Positions 22,536-34,912 of a stretch of DNA of 64,000 nucleotides are shown piece after piece (position 1 is the stretch's first letter; each line of letters starts with the position of its first letter). This DNA is from Ricinus communis. Lineage: Eukaryota > Streptophyta > Magnoliopsida > Malpighiales > Euphorbiaceae. The stretch spans positions 13,089,582-13,153,581 of the forward strand of contig NC_063262.1 of NCBI RefSeq assembly GCF_019578655.1, written 5' to 3'. The notes beneath the pieces were generated by a model. It was given only the letters and a program-made list of their open reading frames with translations. It had not been told where the DNA came from and ran no database searches. Both the position numbers and the translations under genes were made by a program.

Positions 22536-24240
22536 GTTTAACGCAGGAGTTATAATAAATTTTAAATGATGGCAAGCATTAAAGACCAAAGTTCTCGGTC
22601 GAGGTTACAAAAGAAATCGAGACCATGACTAAAGAGAAGAGAGTAAGCAAAATCTTCTATTGAGGTTGTGGTTTTAGTCGAGGTCGCGACTAGAAATTTT
22701 GATAGAAATTAATGTTGACTTTTTATTTCACTTTCAGTTACAAGATAAAACGGCAACTAGTCTCTCAAAGAAGAAGTAAATATTTTTGACAAAGTATAAA
22801 CAAGTTAAGGAAGAAATTAAAAGAACAAGAAGTGGTGGAAGATCAAAAGAAGAAAATATTCTCTTTCAAATTTCTTTGAGCTTTATAACAAGTATGAGTT
22901 TTATTTTTCTTTTCTTTTTAAGAACAATTAGTGTGTTTTCATGTTAGCCATGTGTGGCGAAACTATTTTTCTAGAAATTTCATCTTGAACTCTTTTCTAT
23001 GCTTTCTATTTTTGATTAATGAAGTTTGTGTTATTCATTATACTTGATTGTTTTCTAAAATTGAATGCATAGTAGGATCTATGAAGAACTAGTTGGTGAG
23101 ATTTTATAGAGAGATTATAATTTTCTCATCAATTACCTATAGGATTGTATAATAGCTTAATGTATTAAAACAAGAGAATTGGGTTAAGATTGAGATATTC
23201 AAATTTGTTCTTTTAGTTTATTATAATAAGTTTAGTTTTAGTCACTTTGAGAGAGGGGTTAAAATACTTTAGGATATCTTGACTCTAATATAGTTAATCA
23301 AATTATTTTGCTTAGGAAAAGGGATAGAAATGAAAGTCTTAAATTTCCATCCATTATTATCGTTCTTGGACTATATTTGCTATGGATATATTAAGTAAAT
23401 ATTTAATTGTTTAAATTATTTGTTCCTAGTATTATAATTATTCACTTTTTTTGTTAATTTTAAATAACTAGAGATTGAGTCTATAGGTAGATAAGCTGCA
23501 ATTCTCATGAGAATGATATTGATATACTATACCGCTCGTGTGCTGTGGAAATATCACAACACATAGAGTATTGAACTTTTGAAGTAATCAAAGAAATCAA
23601 AATACATTAAGCTTTAAAAAGTCCTACTACTCATAACTCATCATCATTAAAAACCTATTCTAATTTATATAAATTCATTCCATATGCGATTCCTATAATA
23701 GAAACGACTAACAAAAAATTATAACCATTTTCAATATAGCATCATTCTCTTTTATGTAAGTATCATTTTCTGTGTTACGCCCAATCTTTTCCTCTGTAGT
23801 TGACTGAATCTAATAAATTGGAGAGTCGAAGGCTATGATATTACTATATTCTCCTAACTGTTATGAGTTAAAGTATTTAAAGAAGTTAGTACAAGCTTTC
23901 CTCATACAACTCATAGATGGAATTACTGACACAAGCATATTGGAAGCACATTCATTCCACTGACTGTAAATTCCTAGACGAACACCCATAAACACAACAT
24001 GTTACAAACACACAATTAGAAAGATGCGAATTCAAGCAGAAAATAATTTTTTTCCAACTCTTTTTAGAGCTTTTTGAAAGAGTACAAAACTTGCTTCTGA
24101 TTTGTTTAGAGCTACTGAGAATGATGGAAATATAGTTTTTGCTTCTAAAATATATGAGTTTCTCAATCTTCATGAGTCTCCATTAAATCACTCATTTATT
24201 AATGTGTAATTGTAGGCAACTATAATTTTTTATTTTTAAA
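22536..24240. other. Spacer between the two CRM-like copies, no gene seen
   Basis: About 1.7 kb of AT-rich sequence. A GGTCGAGGTYRCGACT-like motif occurs near 22598 and 22678. No supportable ORF is seen; the short frame at 23952-24173 has no recognisable features. It probably includes old repeat sequence interrupted by both CRM-like insertions. Confidence 0.4.
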
Positions 24241-24245
24241 GTATG

Positions 24246-25083
24246 TGATATGAATCCAAGTTCAAAGCTTAAAGAGATCTAAGATCCATTAATAGTACAA
24301 GAAGGCCCAATCACAAGGTCCAAATCCAAGAAGCTTCAACAAGCCATATTGGGTTTAATTTGGGACATTTGGAAAGCCCAAGAATTTCAACCTAATAAGG
24401 CATCCATGGAGACCCAAGCAATAATATTTAACTTGTTTTTGTGTTAATAACAATTAGGATTATATGTAGCCACCATACAAGTTAATAGGGTAATTAATAC
24501 CAAGTAATGGCTGTCAATATGGGTAGTGGTTATTAAGAGCCACCATATACAAGTTAATGGAGTAATTAATACCAAGTAATGGCTATTAGTGTGGGTAGTG
24601 GTTACTAAGGCCATTTAAGAGTAAAAGTAATCTTATGTGTGTCAGTCTATTTTAATAGTGTGTGCATGGACTTGTACTCTATATAAACAAGTCCTTTTCT
24701 TTCTTTTGGAGCATGATTGAATTTGATATATGAATTATAACTTTGTTTGAGTTTTATTGTGAGGAATTTTATCTTTAATTTCTTGCTTGAACTTTGTGAC
24801 TTATCAAGCTTTATTCTAGCTTGTGGTGTCGAAATCTAAATCTTTGTTTTCTTGTTATTTTTCAAACTATCTTGTTTGTGGCATAAGAGGAAATTCAAAG
24901 TCTGTCTTAGTATCTTTATTCTTGTTGGTAAAGGGGTTAAGTAGCATCTATCTTCTTACTTCAATCTTTAAACGATCCGAATTTGTGCATTAAATTGGTA
25001 ATTTCTAGTTTTCTTTTAATTCAACTTAGCATAGTATTTTTTGCTATTGGGGAGTTTATTGATGAAACCTACAATTTCCATCA
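24246..25083 (+). repeat. 5' LTR of CRM-like copy B
   Basis: 838 bp, matching 30227-31066. Both LTRs contain a short tandem repeat around the AATTAATACCAAGTAATGGC block (two copies), so the duplication predates insertion. Confidence 0.9.
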
Positions 25084-25087
25084 TAAG

Positions 25088-25099
25088 TGGTATTAAAGC
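25088..25099 (+). promoter_or_regulatory. Primer-binding site of CRM-like copy B
   Basis: TGGTATTAAAGC begins four bases after the 5' LTR. Two transitions from TGGTATCAGAGC show decay after insertion. Confidence 0.8.
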
Positions 25100-25709
25100 A
25101 TTGGCTCAAGATTGAGGTTTGCGTATCCAATACTATCTTTTAATTCTCAATATCTTGTGTTCATATTATATTTTGCACCTTTTGCCATCTATTGTCCTTG
25201 TTATTATTATTTTTTTATCTTTATTCTTCTTATCTCAAGATTTTGTTTGCATATATCAAAAAAAAATCGTCCTAAAAAAAATATTGTTATCTTTGATATT
25301 CTTGTGTTAGATCTCAGATTACATAAAAAAAAAAGAAATTAACTCTTCATATTCCATTGAGATCTATCTTTGTTTTTCATTTCTATTAGCCTATTTGCTA
25401 CAAATTGCTCATTTCTTTAAGCCTACCTGATTATTTTCTTGTTAGCCTATCTTTTTTTTTTGTTTATTTATCATTAATTACTACATTCTTGAAATTTTAT
25501 TTGATTGAGAAACATAGTTCATCTAAGAAATCAAAAGGCAAATTTGAGAGGTAAAAGGCAAGAGTATGAGATCATTAGAAAGAAAAAAAAAGCCCAAAAT
25601 TGAGTGTAAACACGAGTGGTATACATCAATTTTCAGTGAAACACGTGAGGGAGTGTTGTGAGATTGTTTCTTTCTATTTTCTTTTGTTAAAATTTTAGGT
25701 TTTACAATC

Positions 25710-28700
25710 ATGTTAAAAGACACAAGTTCTTCTTCTACAAATGATCACGTGATTCAAGCTATGCAACAACAATTTGAAAGAATGTTTAATATAATGGTGG
25801 GAGTCAATAAAAAATTGGAGAGGCATGATGGCATCCTTAACTAATTACAAAGAGCGCCTAGACGAAGGAGAAGTCCACCAATTGACCAAGAGGACTATGA
25901 AGGAGAGGATGTTTTGGATGATGATCAAGTCACCTTGGTGGGATAATAAATCAATCCTAGGAGACAAGCTAGGAGAGGATATCCAAATGATGATATTGAT
26001 CACAACCTTGGAAGCATCAAAATGAAGATTCCTTCATTCTAAGGAAGAAATGATCCAGATGTGTACCTTGAATGGGAGCGGAAAGTGGAACTCATCTTCG
26101 AATATCATAATTATTCGAAGGAGAAAAAGGTAAAACATGCTGCTGTTGAGTTTAGTGATTATGCAATTATTTGGTGGGATCAATTTTGCAAGGAAAGACG
26201 TAGAAATGGAGAAAGACCCATGGAATCTTGGAGGGAAATGAGGCAAATCATGAGAAAGAGGTTTGTTCCAAGCCACTACTATAGAGAGCTTCATCAAAGG
26301 TTACAAACTCTAAATCAAGGATCCATGAGTGTGGAGGAGTATCACAAAGAAATGGAGAAGGCTATGATTAGAGTAAATGTGGTAGAAGATTGTGAAGCTA
26401 CCATGGCAAGGTTCTTAAAAGGGCTAAACAAAAACATTGCTGATGTTGTTGATTTGCAACATTATGTGGAGATTGAAGATATGGTGAATTTGGCCATGAA
26501 AGTGGAAAGGCAATTGAAAAGAAAGAGATATGATTCCAAACCAAATATGGGTTTTTCTTCTTCTTGGAAAAATTCTTGGGGGAAAAAGGATGATAAACCT
26601 TTTACTAAGTCAAAACTGGAAGAAACTAAACCTAAAATTGACTTGGGTAATAAGGGAAAGGGTGAGAATCAACCAACCCAAACTAGGGGAATCAAATGTT
26701 TTAAGTGTTTGGGTCATGGGCACATTGCTAGGGAATGTCCAAATAAGAAAGCTATGATTCTAAGGGATGGTGATATTGAGTCGGAGAGTGAGGGGGATAG
26801 TGAAGATGATATGCCTTCTTTAAAAGATTGTAGTGATGTTGAATGTGCTAAGGGAGATAATCTTGTTGTTCAAAGAACATTGAGTTTGCAAAATAAACAT
26901 GATGTCCATTGGGAGCAAGGGAAAATTTATTTCATACTCATTGTTTGATTTCTAACAAGTTGTGCAACATGATTGTGGATAGTGGAAGTTGTACCAATGT
27001 AGCAAGCACTTTGCTAGTGGAGAAATTGAAGTTGCCTACTACCAAGCACCCAAGACCATACAAGTTGCAATGGTTTAATAAAAGTGGAGTTGTAAAGGTA
27101 AATAAGCAAGTTTTAGTTTCTTTTCAAATTGGTAGATATAAGGATGAGGTGTTGTGTGATGTGTTACCAATGTTGGCCGGACATATGTTGTTAGGGTGAC
27201 TTTGGCAATATGATAGAAGGGCTAGTCATGATGGATTCAAAAATATGTATACTTTGACTATGGATGGAAAAAGGTTTAACCTTGGACCATTAACTCCAAA
27301 ACAGATTTTTGAAGACCAAATGCGCATCAAGCAACAATATGAAGAAATGGGTTCTTCATTAGGAAATTCTTTGGGAAGGGAAACCTTTGAGAGTAAAGAA
27401 AAAGGTGAGATGAGTGAACCTAAAAATTCCAATTCTCTTGACCAAAATGGGAAACACATGGTGAGAGAAAACAAGGAAGGTTCAAATGAAAGAAAAATGA
27501 ATGTTTATGCAAAAATGAGTGATGTGAAGGAAGCTATGCTTTTGAAGCAACACATGCTTGTACTTATGTACAAGGAGATTTTACATATTTCTAACGAAAT
27601 AACCAATTGTTTGCCTAGTATTGTTGTTGATCTTTTGAAGGTTTATGAAGATTTATTTCTGAAAGAAATTCCAAATGGTTTGCCACCTAAAAGAGGCATT
27701 GAGCACCAAATTGATTTCATACCCGTAGCAAGCATTCCAAATAGACCAGCATATAGATGTAATCTGGAGGAGACCAAGAAAATCGAAAAGCAAGTGAGTG
27801 AGCTTATGGAGAAGGGTTATATTCGTGAAAGCATGAGTCCATGTGCCGTACCCGTCTTGTTAGTGCCTAAGAAAGATGGAACTTGGAGGATGTGTGTTGA
27901 TTGTCGTGCCATCAATAAAATTATGGTGAAGTATAGACATCCCATTCGTAGGCTAGATGACATGTTGGATGAATTGCATGGTTCATATTTATTTTCAAAA
28001 ATTGATTTGAAATCTGGTTATCATCAAATTAGAATGAGAGAAGGTGATGAATGGAAAACAAGTTTTAAAACTAAACATAGTTTATATGAGTGGTTAGTAA
28101 TGCCTTTTGGTTTAACTAATGCACTAAGTCTTTCATGAGATTGATGAATCATGTTTTAAGAGCATTCATAGGCAAATTTGTTGTTGTCTATTTTGATGAT
28201 ATCTTGGTTTATAGCAAAAATTTAGATGAGCATGTACAACATTTGACTTGTGTTTTTTATGTGCTTAGAGAAGAGAAGTTGTATGTTAATCTAAAGAAAT
28301 ATTGTTTTTGCACTAATGAAATTACTTTTCTTGGATATATTGTCAATGACAAGGGTATTCATATTGATCAAGAAAAGGTAAAAGTAATTAGAGAATGGCC
28401 AACACCCACAAGTGCAAGCGATGTAAGAAGGTTTCATGGTTTAGCTAGCTTTTATAGAAGGTTCATTAAGAATTTTTCTACCATAGCTGCACCTTTAACT
28501 GAATGCATCAAAAAGAATGTTGGTTTTAAGTGGGGAATTGAACAAGATGAGGCTTTTAACTTGCTAAAAGACAAATTAAGTTCTGCACCCTTGTTATCTT
28601 TGCCAAATTTTACTAAACCTTTTGAGATTGAGTGTGATGCAAGTGGCATAGGTATTGGAGGAGTTTTGATGCAAGAAGGCAAGCCCATAGCATTCTTTAG

Positions 28701-30323
28701 CGAAAAGCTAAGTGGAGCAAGTCTAAACTACCCTACATATGACAAGGAGTTCTATACATTGGTGAGGGTTCTAAAGACATGGCAGCATTACCTTGGCTAC
28801 AAAGAATTCATAATTCACACTAACCATGAGTCCTTGAAGTATCTCAAAGGACAAGGAAAGCTCAACAAGAGACATGCGAAATGGGTGGAATTCATTGAAT
28901 CCTTCCCGTACATCATTAAGTACAAGCAAGGGAAAGAAAATGTGGTGGCCGATGCATTGTCAAGAAGGTATGCCTTGATCTCTAAACTTGATGCAAAATT
29001 ATTAGGATTTGAATACATAAAAGATCTTTATTCTAATGATCCTGATTTTGCTAATGTTTATGGGGTATGTGAGAAAGGGGGTTTTGATAAGTTCTATAAG
29101 TTTGATGGTTTTATTTTTCGGGAAAAAAATTGTGTCTGCCACAAAGTTCTTTGAGAGAGTTACTTGTGAGATAGGTACATAGTGGAGGTTTAATGGGACA
29201 TTTTGGGATTAAGAAAACTTTGGATATGTTGGGTGACCATTTCTTTTGGCCACACATGAAAAGGTATGTGGAGAGAATTTATAAGAAATGCATTACTTGT
29301 AAACAAGCCAAATCCAAAGCAATGCCTCATGGTTTGTATACACCTCTTCCCATACCAAATGAACCTTGGGTAGACATTTTTATGAACTTTGTTTTAGGAT
29401 TACCTAGGTCCAAGGTAGGGAGAGATTCTATTTTTGTTGTTGTGGACAGGTTTAGCACAATGGCACATTTCATTCCATGTCACAAGATGGATGATGCAAC
29501 CCATATTGCCAATCTATTCTTCAAGGAGATTGTAAGGCTACATGGAGTGCCAAGGACCATTGTGAGTGATAGGGATGTCAAATTCCTAAGTCACTTTTAG
29601 AAGACTCTTTGGGGAAAGATGGGGACAAAGCTTTTGTATTCTACAACTTTTCATCCGCAAACGGATGGACAAACAGAGGTGGTCAATAGGACATTTGCAA
29701 CACTTTTGAGGGCTGTCATCCAAAGAAATCTGAAGAATTGGGAAGAATATTTGCCACATGTGGAATTTGCTTACAATAGGAGTGTGCATGGTTCAACAAA
29801 TTGCTCACCCTTTGAAGTTGTGTATGGATTCAATCCATTGACTCCATTAGAGGGGAAACAAAAAGCTGAATTCATCAAGACTTTGCATGAGAAGGTGCGT
29901 GCAAACATTGAGAAGAAGACACTCTAATATGAAAAGCAACACAACAAAGGGAGGAAGCAAGTCATTTTTGAGCTTGGAGATTGGGTGTGGGTGCACTTGA
30001 GGAAGGAAAGATTTTCTAACCAAAAGAAATCAAAGCTTATGCCAAGAGGAGATGGTCCTTTTAGAGTGCTTCAACACATCAACAACAATGCCTACAAGCT
30101 AGAACTTCCAAGTGAGTATGGCAATGTTAGTGCTACTTTCAATGTTAGTGACTTGTCTTTGTTTGATGTAGGTGATGAAGATGATGGAGCTGATTTGTGG
30201 ACAAATCCTTTTGAAGAAAGGGGGAATGATGTGAATCCAAGTTCAAAGCTTAAAGAGATCCAAGATCCATTAATAGTACAAGAAGGCCTAATCACAAGGT
30301 CCAAATCCAAGAAGCTTCAATAA
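25710..30323 (+). pseudogene. gag-pol polyprotein remnant, CRM-like copy B
   Basis: The gag start is kept at 25710 (MLKDTSSSSTNDH). Four CAA-to-TAA stops lie in the first ~110 codons (about 25841, 25943, 25946 and 26039). Capsid and an intact zinc knuckle CFKCLGHGHIARECPN (about 26698) follow. Protease DSGSCTN is near 26980; an AGA to TGA stop sits at about 27197. RT runs 27245-29154 with a frameshift near 28125 and an intact YFDD near 28190; RNase H has DASGIG. Integrase (29193-29927) has the HHCC-type CITCKQ, DIFMNF, the shared TAG at 29598-29600, and [13 protein letters not shown]. The tail has LITRSKSKKLQ and a stop at 30321-30323 inside the 3' LTR. A stretch present in copy A after PLTPL is missing. 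It is not functional. Confidence 0.9.
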
Positions 30324-31066
30324 GCCATATTGGGTTTAATTAGGGACATTTGGAAAGCCCAAGAATTTCAACCCAATAAGGCATCCATGGAGGCCCAAGG
30401 AATAATATTTAACTTGTTTTTGTGTTAATAACAATTAGGGTTACATGTAGCCACCATACAAGTTAATGGGGTAATTAATACCAAGTAATGGCTATCAATG
30501 TGGGTAGTGGTTATTAAGAGCCACCATATACAAGTTAATGGGATAATTAATACCAAGTAATGGCTATTAGTGTGGGTAGTGGTTACTAAGGCCATTTAAG
30601 AGTAAAAGTAATCATGTGTGTGTGAGTCTATTTTAGTAGTGTGTGCATGGACTTATACACTCTATATAAACAAGTTATTTTCTTTCTTTTGGAGCATGAT
30701 TGAATTTGATATATGAATTATAACTTTGTTTGAGTTTTATTGTAAGGAATTTTGTCTTTAATTTCTTGCTTGAACTTTGTGACTTATCAAGCTTTATTCT
30801 AGCTTGTGGTGTCAAAATCTAAATCTTTGTTTTCGTGTTATTTATCAAATTTTCTTGTTTGTGGCATTAGAGGAAATTCAAAGTCTATCTTAATATCTCT
30901 ATCCTTGTTGGTAAAGGGGTTAAGTAGCATCCATCTTCTTACTTCAATCTTTGAACGATCCGAATTTGTAGATTAAATTGGTAATTTCTAGTTTTTTTCT
31001 AATTCAACTTATTATAGTATTTTTTGTTATTGGGGAGTTAATTGATGAAACCTACAATTCCCATCA
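30227..31066 (+). repeat. 3' LTR of CRM-like copy B (encodes the polyprotein tail)
   Basis: The first ~95 bases are read in frame as the end of the polyprotein, with NPSSKLKEIQDPL then ITRSKSKKLQ. A stop interrupts the tail earlier than in copy A, where the same reading continues to 16552. Confidence 0.88.
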
Positions 31067-31071
31067 GTATA

Positions 31072-31961
31072 TATCTGCAAATTTTGTTTTGATATGCAAC
31101 TGTAATTTAAGTTGCTCAAACATTGAAAATCAACAAGTACATTTAATTTGCATTTTATTAAATATAAAGAGTAATTTCAAATTTCAAAACTTTAAAGAGT
31201 ATTTTGGAGTTAAAATATTATTAATTAATATAAATTCAATTAAGAATTTCTATTTATCATTAAATGAATATTAAGATAAAATTACCTCTTACTCTATTTA
31301 TAACGAGGCCTTATTCTTTGTTGAAAAAAAAAAAAAGATGACAGTAGAAGTGATCCTGCCATTTATTTCTTTTTAATAATTTACCTTTGATCTCATTGAA
31401 GTTTGTCCTCATTTTCAAGAAATGATTCAATCCCTTATATGCTTTCTGGGTATGCATTACTATCGAGGAAGAAATCCAATCAAGTCTTTGAATTTGCTGG
31501 AATTATAAACTTTTACTGCTTAACAATGAAAGAATTTCCCGACTCCAATTGTCTATTATAATCTCAGAAAAGCAAAAGAATGTCATTGACAAAGAAAAAA
31601 AGAAACATGACTGGAGTGATCTGAACAAAAACTAATATATAATTAATTCTCAAGAGAATGTTGACATAATTCATATGATAAAATTAGAAAAAGAAAAAGT
31701 TTGTATATCTGTGCACTGGTTGCTCTAAATGAGACCACTTTCTATTGGGTAAAGATCTAGAAAAATGAAGGTATTAAATCTGTTAATTAAAAAATCAGAT
31801 TAAAAAAAATAAGAAAAGAAAGAATACTAAAAGAAAAATAAAAAAAGTGGAGGATGATTCAGGTTTCAAGAATTGGGCTGCACCTACAATTTACATGGTA
31901 GCTTAAAATCATGTGATCTATATGGATACTCACTGCATTATGATTGCATGCTAGCTATATT
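31072..31961. other. Intergenic region 3' of the membrane-protein gene
   Basis: AT-rich with no supportable ORF. The part nearest 31961 should hold the 3' untranslated region of the minus-strand gene. Confidence 0.5.
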
Positions 31962-32483
31962 TCAAGAAGCCATGGATGAGGTCAATGGCATTTCACTCTC
32001 ATGTGAAGAAATAGACAAATCGTTGCCGGATATACTACCTGATAAACCCCTCAAATTTGCATTATTTTCTCCACCATTGCCATAATCGTCAGTGTCTCCC
32101 ACCACCACAGCCTCCCCAAATTTAACATGCTTTCCGTCTCCTTCTTCAACCTGCTCTAAGGAAGATTCGATGTTCGTAGGCTCACAGGATGATACATTTG
32201 GATGAGCCCGACCACTATTTCCACCACCACCGCCACCGCCACCAAGAACAACCCTGAACCCAAGGGCTCTAGAAAAGATACGATAAAGACAAGTGATGCA
32301 CCAAAATACCCAAGGTAGGCAGACTAGAATTACACCGGCGATTGGTAGCCAAGATCTAGATGCATCGGGAGGGAGGAGAATATACAAAATAAGGAAAGTT
32401 CCACCAATAGCAATAGATAAAAACAAGAAGCATGATATGAGCCATATAAATAAGCGCCCGGAAATGGGATCTGCTACAGGCAT
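31962..32483 (-). CDS. Small plant membrane protein of unknown function
   Basis: A single intact 173-residue frame, the only undamaged stand-alone ORF of this size in the window. Two hydrophobic helices are evident, residues about 9-35 (FIWLISCFLFLSIAIGGTF...) and 43-66 (SWLPIAGVILVCLPWVFW...). A run of eight glycines follows near residue 84, then a hydrophilic acidic and serine-rich tail. There is no cleavable signal peptide, so a two-pass integral membrane protein with a soluble C-terminal tail is expected. The start at 32483 sits in a good context (ACAAATGCC), and no upstream in-frame start is needed. I recall similar uncharacterised proteins in plants but cannot name a function. The glycine run is encoded by a GGT/GGC repeat and may vary in length. 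No intron is required. Confidence 0.8.
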   Translation of the reverse strand: MPVADPISGRLFIWLISCFLFLSIAIGGTFLILYILLPPDASRSWLPIAGVILVCLPWVFWCITCLYRIFSRALGFRVVLGGGGGGGGNSGRAHPNVSSCEPTNIESSLEQVEEGDGKHVKFGEAVVVGDTDDYGNGGENNANLRGLSGSISGNDLSISSHESEMPLTSSMAS

Positions 32484-32699
32484 TTGTGCATGGAAAAGAG
32501 AGATTAAATTATTAGGAATGCTAGTATATCGTCTTTGTCATCGTCCATTTTCAGTCATTGAGATTGTTTTTGCATGCTTGGAAAGAATTCACGCCTCTTC
32601 AGATTCTCACAGGGTGGACATATTCAAAGTCTGTTTTACGTAAAACATGTTTTCATTGTGTTCGAAACAAAAGATACACACATACCAAGGAGAGGAAGC

Positions 32700-32742
<43 letters not shown>
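32700..32742. repeat. (GA)n microsatellite upstream of the membrane-protein gene
   Basis: About 20 GA repeats lie 220-260 bp upstream of the start codon. On the transcribed strand this is a (CT)n tract, common in plant promoters and 5' untranslated regions. The overlapping ORFs here (32558-32854, 32574-32792) only translate this repeat. Confidence 0.9.
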
Positions 32743-32745
<3 letters not shown>

Positions 32746-32869
32746 AAGAGAGAAAAGCGCGTTGGATTTGTTATTTTGTGCCGAAGGGGTAATCCTTAGC
32801 TCTTCTTTCTTTCATTTGGCATTTTTAAAGCCTTACAGTGAAAACCAAAAATAACTAGTGCTAAGCTTA

Positions 32870-33524
32870 GAATTAGTAATTTTCAGTCTTTATATATCGA
32901 CAATCTATATTTATATATTATTCATAATTACAATCATAATATATATATAAGAAAATAATATAATATAATATATTATATTATATAAATATGCTGAAGAGAA
33001 AAAGATAGATATTATTTAATTTAATATAATTAATAAAAAATAATATAAAAATAAAATTTATACACAATTAGAATATTAAAAGATTATATAAAAAATAAAA
33101 AATATTTAAAATTTGTAAGTAAACAAAATACTAAAAAATTATAATTAAAAAAAACAAAGAGAAGTTTACTTAAAAACTTTGAAGCCCACCGGCTTGTACA
33201 TTAATTAGTGAATTTATTTTATGGATTTCGAATAAAATTAATATACCTCTGACAAGATGAATTTTTCTTAGTCCCGTAAGATTATTTCTTTTTATAGGAA
33301 GAAATCCCTTTTGTTAATTACTTACTAAATTAGTAGGAAAAGATAATAATAATATTGGTTGATTTAATCTTTTATTAATTTAATATAATTAATAAAAAGA
33401 TATATAATAGTAACGTAGAAAAAAAATTATAATTAGAATACTAATATATTATAAATAAAAAATAAAAAATTTATTTAAAAAAAAAAAGAAAAAATAATGA
33501 AAGAAGTAAAAAAATAATTTACAT
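32870..33524. other. AT-rich intergenic DNA
   Basis: Very AT-rich (ATAATATAATAT-type runs), no gene. It probably includes the distal promoter of the minus-strand gene. Confidence 0.5.
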
Positions 33525-33532
33525 ACATTTGC

Positions 33533-34904
33533 TAGGGCTGTAAATGAGTTTAGTAGCTCGCGAGCTACTCAAAGCTCAACTCGGAAAAAATTTCTTTCTA
33601 GTTCGTTTATCAGAATAAATGAGCCGAGCTTGAGCTTTATTTTCGAGAACATTTATTAAACGAGCCGAGCTTGAGCTCAGTAGTGTTTGGCTCATCTGAG
33701 CTTGCGAGCTGACTTGTTAAGGAGCTCATGAGCTTACTCGTTTAATAAGCTCGCAAGCTGGTTCATTAAGGAGCTTGTAAGCTGGCTCGTGCATTATCTC
33801 AATAGATAAATAAATAATATATTCTAATTAAAAAAATTAATAATTATATGAATAAATCATAAGAATTCAATTTTTATTACGTTAAAATAACAATATATAT
33901 TAACAAATTAAATTTTAATTATAAATATTTTAATTAAATAATTTTTTTATTACTTAAACAAGTGCTAGTTTAATAATATATTTAATCAAGTTGGTATTTA
34001 ATTATGTACATTTAATTATTATTAATATCTTACTAGTTTATTTTTTTATCACAAATTAATTTAAGTAGAATATAAAATAAAAACTATATATGGAAATAAT
34101 AATATAGTTTTGTGTATAATATAGTTAATTTAAATTACTATACACTATATTGCTTTACTATAAAATTACACTGTTTTAGTATTAAATAAACAAGTATATA
34201 TTATATAAATGTTTAAAGGTATTTGAAAATTATAGTCTACACATTTATAAATTAATAAAGCATGAGTAAATATTTTTGCAATATGCTTAAAATGAAGCTT
34301 GTAAATAGAGTAAGAACTTTTCTAAATTAACATACCAGGTATCATAGTCTAACTGATAAAGGGAAAGTACTATAGTAAGAACTATTATAAATTAAAATGA
34401 GTAAATATTTTTATAGTATATTTAATGTGAAGCTTATGAAGCTAGGCTCGACTTGTTTGAACCCCCTAGTCCTGACCGAACTATAAATGGATTTGGAACG
34501 AGTTTGACATAGAATTCTATGGTATTTGTTACTTAATTTAATTTAGTTTCTGAATTCATATGCATATTTTGCTTTTATGTATAATTTATTTATAATTGCA
34601 AAATTTACATCTATGTATTTGGTAAAATCGAGCTTGCTTAATGAGCTTGAAATCAAGCTTATTTAACGACTTGAGATCAAAATACAAGCTAATAACGAGT
34701 GGAGCTCGAGTTCGGCTCGTTTATTTATACTATCAAGCTAATTACGAGTCGAGCTCGAACATACTAAAATTACAACAAGCCAAACTTAAGCTCTAAAACA
34801 TAAGAAATTATCGAACTTGAGCCGAGTTCGAGCTCAGTTAAATTTTTATGTGCCAAGCCTGAATATTGAAAAGCTAGGCTCAGCTCGGCTCATTTACACC
34901 CCTA
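33533..34904. mobile_element. Non-autonomous hAT-type element, 1372 bp
   Basis: Terminal inverted repeats are TAGGGCTGTAAATGAG on the left and CTCATTTACACCCCTA on the right. The flanks carry a perfect 8-bp duplication ACATTTGC (33525-33532 and 34905-34912), the hAT signature. Both subterminal regions (33545-33790 and 34620-34890) are packed with GAGCCGAGCTTGAGC-like and GAGCTCGAG palindromic motifs in both orientations. The centre is plain AT-rich DNA with no transposase, so it must have been mobilised in trans. Confidence 0.9.
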
Positions 34905-34912
34905 ACATTTGC

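Larger units (their letters stand above)
24246..31066 (+). mobile_element. CRM-like Ty3/gypsy element, copy B (full length, defective)
   Basis: The 6.82 kb element reads on the plus strand. The 5' LTR is 24246-25083 and the 3' LTR 30227-31066, with TGAT...CATCA ends. Flanking words GTATG (24241-24245) and GTATA (31067-31071) are a one-mismatch target-site duplication. The primer site at 25088-25099 (TGGTATTAAAGC) has two changes from the tRNA-Met complement. The polypurine tract AAGAAAGGGGGAA lies at about 30214-30226, directly before the 3' LTR and inside the coding frame. It is very similar to copy A across its length, but the different flanking duplications indicate a separate insertion. 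Confidence 0.9.

Noticed and set aside
32558..32854. Arg-Glu repeat ORFs
   Set aside because: They translate the GA microsatellite on the strand opposite the nearby gene.
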